The translations under genes were made by a program, and so were the position numbers. Of a DNA stretch of 64,000 bases, positions 47,075 to 55,525 are shown in pieces (within the stretch, counting starts at the first letter, position 1; each line of letters opens with the position of its first letter). The stretch comes from Nocardiopsis sp. CNR-923 (GTDB lineage Bacteria; Actinomycetota; Actinomycetes; Streptosporangiales; Streptosporangiaceae): the NCBI RefSeq assembly GCF_001942255.1, contig NZ_MKKC01000120.1, forward strand, positions 62,001-126,000, given 5' to 3'. Under the pieces are notes generated by a model. The model ran no database searches, was not told where the DNA came from, and saw only the letters and a list, made by a program, of their open reading frames with translations.

Positions 47075-47728
47075 ATGGCCATCACCCGACCCACTGACCG
47101 TCGCGAAGCGCTCAAGTCACGGCACCGTCGCGCGATCATCAACGCCGCCGCCGAACTCATCTACGAGCGCGACGGTCCGACCTTCAGCGTCGACGAGCTG
47201 GCGGAACGGGCGGACGTGGCCAGGCGGACGGTGTTCAACCACTTCGCCTCCCTGGACGACGTCGTCATGGAGGTGTGCGGCGAGGCCGTCGGCGACCTCA
47301 CCGACACCTTCCGCCGTTGTCTGAAGTCCACGGCGGAGGGCGGCACGGGGCCGCTGGCGGACCACTTCGCCGAGGCCCTGCGCGAGGCGGACCTCATCTC
47401 CACCGTCACCTACCTGACCGGCATCCTCGGCGCGCGCGACCGGGAGTGCTCGGGCCGGGACCTGGTCCTCGTGGACCGGCTGATGAACGAGTTCGGCGTC
47501 TCCCTCGTGGAGACCCTGGTCAGCCACCACGCCGACGTCGACCCCTTCGACGTGCACGTTCTGGTCGCCTCGTACATCGGCGGTCTCATGGCCGTGCTCC
47601 ACCACTGGGACAGGGCCACGGGTGCGGTCGACACCTCCGAGTCCCGGCAAGTCTGGAACGACCTCCAGGAACGCCTGTTCGCCACCCTGCGCGACGGGTT
47701 CGGCCGCATTCCCGCCGCATCCGCCTGA
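47075..47728 (+). CDS. TetR-family regulator of the MMPL exporter
   Basis: 217 residues. The helix-turn-helix reads IINAAAELIYERDGPTFSV then LAERADVARRTVFNHFASLDD, the usual TetR recognition helix. The C-terminal domain has SYIGGLMAVLHHWDRA. The gene is 34 bases upstream of the exporter and is preceded by a double TGCAC palindrome, so it most likely represses this operon. Ligand unknown. Confidence 0.82.
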   Translation: MAITRPTDRREALKSRHRRAIINAAAELIYERDGPTFSVDELAERADVARRTVFNHFASLDDVVMEVCGEAVGDLTDTFRRCLKSTAEGGTGPLADHFAEALREADLISTVTYLTGILGARDRECSGRDLVLVDRLMNEFGVSLVETLVSHHADVDPFDVHVLVASYIGGLMAVLHHWDRATGAVDTSESRQVWNDLQERLFATLRDGFGRIPAASA

Positions 47729-47762
47729 TCCTCACCCTCCACCACGACACCGGAAGTTGACC

Positions 47763-50220
47763 ATGGCAGAACTGCTCTACCGACTAGGCCGCGCCGCCGC
47801 CAGACGCGCGCGCACCGTGATCGCCCTGTGGCTGGCCGCCCTTCTGGCCGCCGCGGGAGCCTACGCCCTCTTCGCCGGGGAACTGGAGGAGAACTTCTCC
47901 CTCCCCGGAACCCCGACCTCGCAGGTCAGCGACCGGCTCGCCGACGAGTTCTCCGCGATGGGCGGCGGCAGCGGCACCATCGTCCTGGCCACCCAGGACG
48001 GAGAACCCTTCACCGACGGCCAACGCGCCGACATCGCCGAGCGCATCGAGGACGCCGAGGCGGTCGACGGCGTCGAGTCCGCCGCGAACCCCTTCGAGGC
48101 CGAGGCGGGACGCGAGGCGCAACAGGCGGAGATCGAGGAGGGCCGCGCCGAGGTCGCGGGCGGCCGCGAGGAGGTCGAGGCCGGACTGGACGAACTGGAG
48201 ACCGCCCGCGACCAGGCGGAGGAGGCGGGGACGCTCGAACTCGTCGCCCCCGAGGTCGACCCGCAGATCGAGGAGCTGGAGGGTCGCCTCGCCGAACTGG
48301 ACGCGAGCGAGCAGAGCCTGGATGAGAGCGCCCGCCTCCTGGAGCTGTCCGAGGGCATCCGCGTCGTCTCCGAGGACGGAGCCACCGCCCTGGTCACGGT
48401 GGCCTTCACCGAGGACCAGAACGAGATCGCCCAGGAGAGCAAGGACGAGGTCATCTCGGCCTTCGGGGAGATCCCCGGTGTCGACAGCGAGTTCGGCGTT
48501 GACATCGCCATGACCCCGCCCGAGCCCTTCGGTGTGAGTGAGGCCATCGGCCTCGCCATGGCGGCGGTCGTCCTCGTCATCATGCTGGGCACCCTGATCG
48601 GCGCCGGGCTGCCGCTCGTGCAGGCCCTCGTCGGAGTGCTCGTGGCGGTGCTCGGCGCGCTGTCGCTGTCGGACCTGGTCGCCATGTCGACGGTCACGCC
48701 GATCCTGGGCATGATGCTGGGCCTGGCCGTGGGGATCGACTACGCGCTGTTCATCATCCACCGGCACCGACGCCAGCTGCGGCGGGGCCTGGACGTGCGG
48801 GAGTCGATCGCCCTGGCCAACGGAACGGCGGGCAACGCCGTGGTGTTCGCCGGCGCACGGTGCTCGTGGCCCTGCTCGGACTCAACCTGACCGGGATCGC
48901 CTTCCTGGGGATGATGGGGAACGTCGCCGCCGTCGCCGTCACCGTCGCGGTGCTCGTGGCGGTGACCCTCACTCCCGCGCTGCTGTCCCTGGTGGGTGAG
49001 CGCGTCCTGTCCCGCCGGGAGCGGGCCGGGCGGGGATCGGACACCGCCCAGGCGGAAGACGACGCCCCCGTGCGCACCATGGGGACCCTGGGAGCCGTCG
49101 CCCGGGTCGTGCTGGTGACCGCCGTGCTGGTGGTCGTCGCGGTGCCCGCCCTCGACCTGCGCATCGGGCTGCCGGACGGGTCGTCCGAGGCGGAGGACTC
49201 CACCCAGTACCGCGCCTACTCCGCCGTGGAGGAGGCGTTCGGGGCGGGGGCCAACGGGCCGCTCGTCGTCGTGGCGGACCTGCCGGGGTCGGACTCGGAG
49301 GAGGAGGCCGCCGGGCAGCAGCTGGAGGTCGCCGAGGCGATCGCCGAGCGGGACGCGGTGGAGTCGGTCGCGCCCATCGCCCTGTCGGACGACCGCAGCG
49401 TGGCCGTGTTCCAGGTCGTGCCGGAGGAGGGGCCGTCCAGTGAGTCGACCGAGGCGCTCGTCCACGAGCTGCGCGGGCTGGACCCGTTCGACGACGGCGC
49501 AGAGCTGGGCGTGGCCGGAACGGCCAGCGGCAACATCGACGTCTCCGACAAGCTCAGCGACGCCCTGCCCGGCTACCTGGCGGTGGTCGTGGGGTTCTCG
49601 CTGGTCATCCTGCTCGTGGTGTTCCGCTCGCTCCTGGTGCCGGTCGTGGCCACGCTCGGGTTCGTGCTGTCCTTCGCCGCCGCGCTCGGCGGTGTGGTGG
49701 CCATCTACCAGTGGGGCTGGCTCAGCGCCGTGTTCGGCGTCGGGTCCCCCGGCCCGGTGTTGAGCTTCCTGCCGACGATCATGGTCGGCATCCTGTTCGG
49801 ACTGGCGATGGACTACATGCTGTTCCTGGGTTCAGGCATGCGCGAGGCGTACGTCCACGGGGCTTCGGCACGCGTGGCCGTCCGCAAGGGGTTGGTCGCC
49901 GGGCGCGCGGTGGTCACCGCGGCCGCGGTCATCATGATCTCGGTGTTCGCGGGGTTCATCTTCGCCCACAGCGCCATGATCAGGCCCGTGGCTTCGCCCT
50001 GGCGTTCGGCGTGCTGGTGGACGCGTTCGCGGTGCGGTTGACGCTGATCCCCGCGCTGCTGCACCTGGCCGGCGACAAGGCCTGGTGGCTGCCGCGGTGG
50101 CTGGACCGGATCCTTCCGGACGTCGACGTGGAGGGGGCCCGCCTGGAGCGGGTGCACACCCCGGCCTCCGGACGGGACGAGGACAGCACCGAGCCGCTCG
50201 GAACCACGGTCGGCTCGTAA
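47763..50220 (+). CDS. MMPL-family RND exporter, two frame breaks
   Basis: About 819 residues once breaks near 48856 and 49990 are repaired. TM1 is RTVIALWLAALLAAAGAYAL; a helical insert (residues ~112-192) rich in Glu/Ala heptads interrupts the first periplasmic domain. Central TMs with ILGMMLGLAVGIDYALFIIH (GIDYALF, the RND proton-relay region) are followed by the second half with FGLAMDYMLFLGSGMREAYVHG. Both breaks need one missing base (GGCGC[C]ACGG and GTG[G]GCTTC). Exports a lipid, peptide or drug; substrate unknown. Regulated by the TetR gene just upstream. Confidence 0.82.
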
Positions 50221-50234
50221 CCCGCCAGGAACAC

Positions 50235-50277
50235 CGCCCCCGTCGGCGCGGCCGTCACGGTCGCACCGGCGGGGGCG
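50235..50277. terminator. Terminator after the MMPL gene
   Basis: CGCCCCCG (50235-50242) pairs with CGGGGGCG (50270-50277), extended by partly paired bases inside; it follows the stop by 15 bases. Confidence 0.5.
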
Positions 50278-50347
50278 TGTCCGTGTCGACCTCCGGGGCG
50301 CCTCGAACCGCGCCCGACGTCCGACCGCCGCGAGCTAAGGAATGACC

Positions 50348-50476
50348 ATGGGTGAGCCCCCGCGCACCGTCGACGACAACAGCGACCAGCCGCCGCGGAT
50401 CTCCGGGCGCACGGCGGTGACGACCACGGTCGCACTGCTGGCCGGGGCGGCCGTGCCACTGCGGACGCCCCGGTGA
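50348..50476 (+). CDS. Possible 42-residue peptide
   Basis: ATG 50348 has AAGGA eight bases upstream. The translation starts MGEPPRTVDDNSDQPPRISG and ends in a mildly hydrophobic AVTTTVALLAGAAVPL plus basic tail. It stops 8 bases before the converging candidate lasso precursor. There is no homology support and it may be chance. Confidence 0.25.
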   Translation: MGEPPRTVDDNSDQPPRISGRTAVTTTVALLAGAAVPLRTPR

Positions 50477-50484
50477 GCAGACGG

Positions 50485-50591
50485 CTAGCAGTAGACTGGC
50501 GCTTGTCCTCGTTGTCGTCCGAGCCCTCGCCGAGGGTCAGGTCGGCGACGTCGCCGAGCATGATCTCTTCACCTTCGGTGCGGTCGTCCAT
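50485..50591 (-). CDS. Candidate albusnodin-like lasso peptide precursor, frame broken near 50499
   Basis: From ATG 50591 (AAAGGAAG upstream) the leader MDDRTEGEEIMLGDVADLTL has the LGDVADLT segment and the Thr at -2 that lasso leaders need. The core begins GEGSDDNEDKR; as written the frame then runs on into antisense DNA. Adding one C in the GCC run at ~50499 gives RPVYC and an immediate stop (TAG 50485-50487), a 35-residue precursor. The repaired core GEGSDDNEDKRPVYC lines up with the albusnodin core GQGGGQSEDKRRAYNC, including Glu8/Asp9, Lys10, Arg11, a Tyr and a final Cys. No lasso cyclase or protease genes lie in the window, so the role is uncertain. Confidence 0.5.
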
Positions 50592-50650
50592 CAGCTTCCT
50601 TTCTGTTGAGGGTGAGCGTGCCTTCCTCTGATTCACGGAGATGGTCGGAG

Positions 50651-50895
50651 TCACGTTGTGACGCGGAGGGTGTCGACGAGGCGGGCGATGTCGGCAGTTT
50701 CCTTGTCGGCGTCGATGGTCGGGGCGAGCCGGTGGACCTCGTGGCGAGCTGGCCCAGGGTGTCCGCCATCAGCGTCAGCTCGGTGGTCGTGTGCGGGTCC
50801 CGGTCGGTGGTGATCCAGGAGTGCTCCGTGCACCGGATCCAGTACCGGTTCCCGTACTCGGCCCGGAGGCAGGCGAGGTCGGTCTTCGCGCTCAT
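50651..50895 (-). CDS. Small protein of unknown function, frame broken near 50743
   Basis: About 81 residues when one missing base near 50743 is restored. It begins MSAKTDLACLRAEYGNRYWI, continues CTEHSWITTDRDPHTTTEL, and after the break ends HEVHRLAPTIDADKETADI plus a short tail. ATG 50895 overlaps the previous gene stop as ATGA. Small proteins of this kind accompany XRE/TPR regulators in many actinomycetes; function unknown. It precedes the lasso-like precursor by ~60 bases. Confidence 0.5.
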
Positions 50896-51119
50896 GACGC
50901 CACCCGCAGCGCTTCGGCGAGCCTCATCCGGAGTTCGGTGAGAGAGGTGGCGGTCAGGCCGACCAGTCCGTCGCGGCCGTCGACGCGCAGGGCTCGCCAG
51001 GAGCCGTTGGCCTCCCACGCCGTCCACCCCGGGAAGTCCCGGTGGAATGCGGCGATGCGGGGGTCGTGCTCGTCAGCCATCCGTGGCGTGTCGCGCGGGT
51101 CCACGCGTGGACAGGTCAT
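50892..51119 (-). CDS. Small protein of unknown function
   Basis: 75 residues from ATG 51119, preceded by GAGGTGAGG; ATG 51080 is an alternative. The conserved-looking part is RDFPGWTAWEANGSWRALR followed by a Leu-rich C-terminal helix LTELRMRLAEALRVAS. Trp-rich small proteins like this often sit next to XRE/TPR regulators. It is first in a possible three-gene unit ending with the precursor, and a strong hairpin separates it from the XRE gene. Confidence 0.5.
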   Translation of the reverse strand: MTCPRVDPRDTPRMADEHDPRIAAFHRDFPGWTAWEANGSWRALRVDGRDGLVGLTATSLTELRMRLAEALRVAS

Positions 51120-51167
51120 CGGCCTCACCTCGCGATGTCGGGGTGAGGGTTACGCTACGGAGCGCAC

Positions 51168-51204
51168 AGGAGGCTGGTGTCCCAACTTGGGACACCAGCC
51201 TCCT
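51168..51204. terminator. Perfect 17-bp terminator after the XRE gene
   Basis: AGGAGGCTGGTGTCCCA pairs exactly with its complement across a 3-base loop, 9 bases past the XRE stop on the minus strand. It implies that the small-protein/precursor unit has its own promoter. Confidence 0.75.
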
Positions 51205-51213
51205 TGACGTGGA

Positions 51214-52419
51214 TCAGCTGATCTGCATTCGAAGTGCCAACCCGCGCAGTGGCTCAGGGATTGTCCGATGGTGGTCGACGAGGTGAGCGGTGACACTTCG
51301 CGCTGACGGGTGGTAGCGGGTCATCTGCGGGGCGGCCTTCTCCGCCTTGAGCAGGTTCTCCAGGGCTTTCTCCATTCGCTCCAGCTCCACGTGGGCGCGC
51401 GCCATGTCGATGCTGTGATGGGCGCGCCGTTCGGCTGGGAGCGAGGCGAGTGTCTGCCCGGGGATCTGGGAGTCGCGGCGGAGCGCTTCGTCGTAGTCGC
51501 CCATCTCCACGGCGACGGCTGCCCCGTGGATCATCACGTTGGCGGGGTTGAACTGGAGCGCGTACCAGTCCTGGCAACGTTCGGGCAGTTGACGGGCGGC
51601 GTCGACGGCTCGCTCGTGGTGGTCCCACGCTTCGGTCTCGGTGGTATCGCCGGTTTGGGTGCCCCGTGCGGACAGCACAGCCGAACGGAGCTGGAGAGCG
51701 CCGTGGACGGCCAACGCCTGGGGAGTGTCCCGGTCGACTCGGGTCGCGGCGGCGCGCACCAGGTTGAGCCCGGCGACCCAGGACCCGTAGAGCATCATCA
51801 TGAGCGCTCGGCTGAGTTGGGCGAGTGCGGGCAGGTTGGGGTCGTCGCCGCGTGCCGCTGACGCGGAGGCGTCCTTGATCGCGGAGTTGGCGAGGTCGGT
51901 GTACCCCAACCGGCGCGAGAGGGTGACGGCGAGGGCTTGTGCGGCGTTGACATGACGCCAGACGCGGGGGTCGTCAGTGGTGTGGGCGTGGAAGGCGAGT
52001 TCGGTGAGGACGGCCGGGAGTGACGCGCCGACCTGGAGATGTCGAGCATCTTTCGAGGCCAGCCGGAGCCGTGCGATCTCCCGGGCGAGTTCGGCGATGG
52101 GTCGGGGCGCCATTCCGAGGTCGGGGGGGACGTCGATGGTGTCAAGGGCGCGACGTACTTCGGGGATGGTGGCGTGCACCCGGTCGGTGGCGGTGGAGTC
52201 GCCCCGGTACGGTTGCCCGCTGATCTCGGTGGGGTCGACATTGAGGGCGGTGGAGACGGCGGCGACGAATGCCGGGGTGGCCACACGGTCTCCTGTTTCG
52301 ACTTTGGCGATGAGACCTCGGGACATGTGAGCGCGTCCGGCGAGTCCGTGTTGGGTGAGTCCTCGCAGTTTGCGGAGGCGCGCTACTCGTTGTCCGGTGG
52401 TCTCAGTGTCCTGGGACAT
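51214..52419 (-). CDS. XRE-family regulator with TPR-like C-terminal domain
   Basis: 401 residues from ATG 52419. The N-terminal helix-turn-helix reads RVARLRKLRGLTQHGLAGRA then MSRGLIAKVETGDRVA. The remaining ~300 residues are helical repeats (e.g. RALMMMLYGSWVAGLNLVR, DWYALQFNPANVMIHGAAV) resembling TPR units of peptide-sensing regulators. Such regulators often bind small peptides or partners. The gene lies between the LanD-like flavoprotein and the small peptide genes, all on one strand. Confidence 0.78.
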   Translation of the reverse strand: MSQDTETTGQRVARLRKLRGLTQHGLAGRAHMSRGLIAKVETGDRVATPAFVAAVSTALNVDPTEISGQPYRGDSTATDRVHATIPEVRRALDTIDVPPDLGMAPRPIAELAREIARLRLASKDARHLQVGASLPAVLTELAFHAHTTDDPRVWRHVNAAQALAVTLSRRLGYTDLANSAIKDASASAARGDDPNLPALAQLSRALMMMLYGSWVAGLNLVRAAATRVDRDTPQALAVHGALQLRSAVLSARGTQTGDTTETEAWDHHERAVDAARQLPERCQDWYALQFNPANVMIHGAAVAVEMGDYDEALRRDSQIPGQTLASLPAERRAHHSIDMARAHVELERMEKALENLLKAEKAAPQMTRYHPSARSVTAHLVDHHRTIPEPLRGLALRMQIS

Positions 52420-52481
52420 ATTGCGCCCCACCCTTTCCTGTCGTGTCGCTGATTCCAGGTTAGGGCGGAGCCTTTCTCGTG

Positions 52482-53027
52482 TCAGGAGTACGGTCGTTCG
52501 GGGGACTTGGCGGAGTGCCGGTTATGCGTGGTTTTCGCCAGCTCGTCCAGGACTTCGTGCCACTGGGCAAGCCGACGCGCCGGGTCGTACAGGATGTTGA
52601 CGCACGGGATTTCCTCCAGTTCGTGGAGGCTACGACCGAACGCCGGGTGCCGGGCGAGGGGTTGTCCGGTCTTGGGCACGATCACGGTGGGTACATCTCG
52701 GCCGATCATTTCGCAGAGCAATGCGACCGCGAAGGTGTCGGCGAGCCCCAGCGCGGTCCGATTGGTGCTGTTGAACGACCACGGGCACGCCAGCATCGCG
52801 TCGGGGGGCGGCAGCGACGCGCCGGTTCCGGGAAGTCGGAAATCGACTCGAACCGGTTCCCCTGTCAGCGCTTCGATCGCCTGGATGTCGTGGAAGCGGG
52901 CTCCGGTCGGGGTTGACACGACGGTGACGTCCCAGTCATTGGCGATGAGCAGCCGAACCAGATCCGGGACGGTTTCGGCGTCGGTGGTGGGAGCGCCCGA
53001 GACGACCAGGTAGAGGGTTTTCGCCAT
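52482..53027 (-). CDS. Flavoprotein of the HFCD (LanD/PPCDC-like) family
   Basis: 181 residues. It begins KTLYLVVSGAPTTDAETVPD, then a segment ACPWSFNSTNRTALGLAD at the place of the flavin/catalytic PASANT motif, and VIVPKTGQPLARHPAFGRSL at the place of the substrate-clamp motif. This is the homo-oligomeric flavin-containing Cys-decarboxylase fold, which includes phosphopantothenoylcysteine decarboxylase and RiPP enzymes of the LanD type that act on C-terminal Cys. The match to catalytic residues is imperfect. 62 bases upstream of the XRE gene. Confidence 0.65.
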   Translation of the reverse strand: MAKTLYLVVSGAPTTDAETVPDLVRLLIANDWDVTVVSTPTGARFHDIQAIEALTGEPVRVDFRLPGTGASLPPPDAMLACPWSFNSTNRTALGLADTFAVALLCEMIGRDVPTVIVPKTGQPLARHPAFGRSLHELEEIPCVNILYDPARRLAQWHEVLDELAKTTHNRHSAKSPERPYS

Positions 53028-53214
53028 GTGCGAAGTGTAGGCGTCGGGATTCCGGCGCCTGGAGGGCGCACCGAAGGCGAAGGGACCCCGGTGACGTCGG
53101 AGGGGTGAGGCATCGCGCCGACGACCACCGTCGCCTCCGCCTCGCCCGCGCCGGGGAGGGCGTCTCCCTCGGCGGCGCGGTGGCCGAGTACGAGGCGAAG
53201 GAATCGCCGGAGTC

Positions 53215-53526
53215 GGTGTCCGCGACGGTCATTCCACTGCCTTCCGGCCAGGGAAAGGGCGCGGCCGCGTCGAGATCGAGGGATCGGGACGTCGCCTCCG
53301 ACCACCCTTCGCGCAGGTCGCGGAGCCAGGCCACGGACTTGTCCGGGCCGGGCCAGCGGACCTCGTCCCGCTCCCTGGGGGTGCGCCCGGCCAGGTGGTC
53401 CTGGGTGACACCCCACCACCAGCCGATGTGCCAGGAGAGCCAGGCGATGGTCGGCACGGGCACGGGCCCGGCTTCCAGTGGTTTTCCGGTCCGTGGTCGT
53501 CTCTGCGGGGTTATTAATCCTTTCAA
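53215..53526 (-). pseudogene. Fragment of a DinB-like protein
   Basis: The frame reads PTIAWLSWHIGWWWGVTQDH, then DEVRWPGPDKSVAWLRDLRE and PFPWPEGSGMTVADT, the middle of an actinobacterial DinB_2/DUF664-like protein. The N-terminal helix and C-terminal part are missing in every frame, so the gene is truncated at both ends. It is flanked by lower-GC DNA (about 53500-53600). Confidence 0.5.
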
Positions 53527-53782
53527 TTCGGGCGAAGGGGATAGTTCCGGCGGGGTGGAGAAATGAGCGCATCCATTTCTGGTATGTGCTCTGAACTGGG
53601 CTGATGCGGGGAAGAGTGAAGTTCTTCGGGGCCAGTTCGCAGAAAGGTGAGCCTCCGCTCGCCGCGTGCCCTAGTCTTCTCTCCAAACCCACAACTCCAT
53701 ACGTCGAAAGACCCCGCGGCGGTAGCAAACCGTCCGGGGTCGTGGTCAGCAAGCACGTACCTTCAAGAACAGGATTGCCGAC

Positions 53783-54307
53783 ATGGCTCAGTCTAGCCGT
53801 GCGGGCCTCAGGTCTGCCCTGGAGACCCTCAAGACCCTCCTCGCCCCCGCGTCCGGCCGCCACTCGGCCCGCCGTCGCCGCTCCACCCGCGTCCGCCGCT
53901 ACGCCCCGCTTCCGGCTCCCGAGCAGGCCACCGCTCCGCCCGAGCTTCCGGAACCGCCCGTTCCCGGATCCCGCCCCGCCCCGCCCAGCGTTCACGTGCG
54001 CGCCGACAGGGTCGCGCTCGTGCGCCCCTACTACGTCGCCTTCGAGCGCGAACTCGCCTACACGCGGGCCCACCCCGCCCGCCGCCTGCGCGCCCGCACC
54101 ACCCGGCCGACCGTCGCCGTCGCGCCCGCCACCAAACGCGCGAACGCCTACACACTCAGGCACGCGGCCCCGCGGGTCCCCGTCCCGCGACCGGCCCCGG
54201 ACAGCGACCTGCTCGCGGCCCCGGCGCCGCGCGCGCCCGGTGAGTTCGACGAACTCGCCTCCCTCGTGCGCACCTGGCACGCCCAGCGCGGCGAGGTGGT
54301 CGCATGA
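53783..54307 (+). CDS. Basic Pro/Arg-rich protein of unknown function
   Basis: 174 residues. A basic N-terminus (GRHSARRRRSTRVRRYAP) and Pro-rich middle surround RADRVALVRPYYVAFERELA, a short conserved segment of many actinobacterial orphan proteins. The C-terminal LASLVRTWHAQRGEVVA ends at a stop that overlaps the next gene as ATGA. The pair is therefore co-translated with the RsbW-like ATPase. Function unknown. Confidence 0.5.
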   Translation: MAQSSRAGLRSALETLKTLLAPASGRHSARRRRSTRVRRYAPLPAPEQATAPPELPEPPVPGSRPAPPSVHVRADRVALVRPYYVAFERELAYTRAHPARRLRARTTRPTVAVAPATKRANAYTLRHAAPRVPVPRPAPDSDLLAAPAPRAPGEFDELASLVRTWHAQRGEVVA

Positions 54308-54684
54308 CCACGCCACTCGTCAGGGAGCCACGGCCGATCGTGTTCTGGGAGTCCCGCGTCTACACCGGCGAACTCTCCGAACTCGCCCGGGTCCGCAACG
54401 ACCTCGCCCGCGACCTGACCGGGTTCGCCCCCGATCTGGTCGACGCCCTCCAACTGTGTGCCAGCGAGCCGCACGCCAACTGCGCCAAGTACACCGACCC
54501 GGACCGGCTGTACGGCGAGGTCATCCGGGGCCTGTCCATGCCGGACGAGCGCACGTTGCGGCTCTCGTTGAGCGACTCGGGCGGTGGAGGTGGAACCCCG
54601 CGCATCCCCACTGAACGGAGCGAGGCGGACTGGGGCTGGGCCGAGGGGCAACGCGGACTGCGCCTCTTCGTCTTCACGGACTGA
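54304..54684 (+). CDS. RsbW/SpoIIAB-like ATP-binding protein
   Basis: 126 residues. A divergent HATPase_c fold: the N-box helix reads CASEPHANCAKYTDP, and the G1 box region DSGGGGGTPRIP, with GQRGLRLFVF at the end. Orphan proteins of this class are anti-sigma-factor-like kinases in actinomycetes. The Asn of the N-box is present. It is coupled to the basic protein upstream, whose role may be partner or membrane anchor. Confidence 0.6.
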   Translation: MTTPLVREPRPIVFWESRVYTGELSELARVRNDLARDLTGFAPDLVDALQLCASEPHANCAKYTDPDRLYGEVIRGLSMPDERTLRLSLSDSGGGGGTPRIPTERSEADWGWAEGQRGLRLFVFTD

Positions 54685-54689
54685 CCACC

Positions 54690-54720
54690 CGTGCGGGGCG
54701 GCGGACCCCCGCCCCGCACG
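54690..54720. terminator. Bidirectional terminator
   Basis: CGTGCGGGGCGG and CCGCCCCGCACG form a perfect 12-bp stem with a 7-base loop between the convergent ATPase gene and the iron-sulfur subunit gene. Confidence 0.7.
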
Positions 54721-54730
54721 GCGCCGGGCC

Positions 54731-55525
54731 TCAGTCCCCGTCGGCGGGGCGCCGGGTGTTCGGCACGATCGGGGTGTCCTTGGGGCGCACGCCGATCTTC
54801 GATCCGAGCCAGACGAGCGGGTCGTACTTGCGGTCCACCACGCGCTCCTTGAGCGGGATCAGCGCGTTGTCGGTGATGTGGATGCCCTCCGGGCACACCT
54901 CCGTGCAGCACTTGGTGATGTTGCAGTACCCCATCCCGAAGTCGTCCTGCGCGATCCTGCGCCGGTCGGCGGTGTCCTCCGGGTGCATCTCCAGTTCGGC
55001 GACGCGCATGAGGAACCGCGGTCCCGAGAAGTGCTCCTTGTTCTCCTCGTGGTCACGGATCACGTGGCACACGTTGTTGCACAGGAAGCACTCGATGCAC
55101 TTGCGGAACTCCTGCGACCGCTCCACGTCCACCTGAGCCATGCGGAAGTCACCGGGGCGGGTGGCGGGATCGGGGGTGAAGGACGGGATCTCCATCGCCT
55201 TGCGGTAGTTGAACCCCACGTCGCACACCAGGTCCCGGACCACGGGGAAGGTGCTCATCGGCGTCACGGTGACGACCTCGTCGGGCTCGAACACGCTCAT
55301 CCGGGTCATGCACGAGAGCCGGGGTCTGCCGTTGATCTCCACCGAACACGACCCGCACTTGCCCGCCTTGCAGTTCCATCGCACCGCGAGGTCGGGCGCC
55401 TGCGTGGCCTGCAGGCGGTGCAGTACGTCCAGTACGACCTCGCCCTCGTGGACCTCCACCGTGTACTCGGTCAGCCGTCCCCCGTCACCGGAACCGCGCC
55501 ACACCCGGAACCTGCGCTCGCTCAT
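54731..55525 (-). CDS. Succinate dehydrogenase/fumarate reductase iron-sulfur subunit, operon 1
   Basis: 264 residues. N-terminal plant-type ferredoxin domain with CKAGKCGSC and a fourth Cys in LSC for [2Fe-2S]. The C-terminal domain has CIECFLCNNVC for [4Fe-4S] and CCTEVCPEGI for [3Fe-4S]. Electrons pass from the flavoprotein to the membrane anchor. ATG 55525 overlaps the flavoprotein stop as ATGA. Last gene of the C-A-B operon on the minus strand. Confidence 0.92.
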   Translation of the reverse strand: MSERRFRVWRGSGDGGRLTEYTVEVHEGEVVLDVLHRLQATQAPDLAVRWNCKAGKCGSCSVEINGRPRLSCMTRMSVFEPDEVVTVTPMSTFPVVRDLVCDVGFNYRKAMEIPSFTPDPATRPGDFRMAQVDVERSQEFRKCIECFLCNNVCHVIRDHEENKEHFSGPRFLMRVAELEMHPEDTADRRRIAQDDFGMGYCNITKCCTEVCPEGIHITDNALIPLKERVVDRKYDPLVWLGSKIGVRPKDTPIVPNTRRPADGD

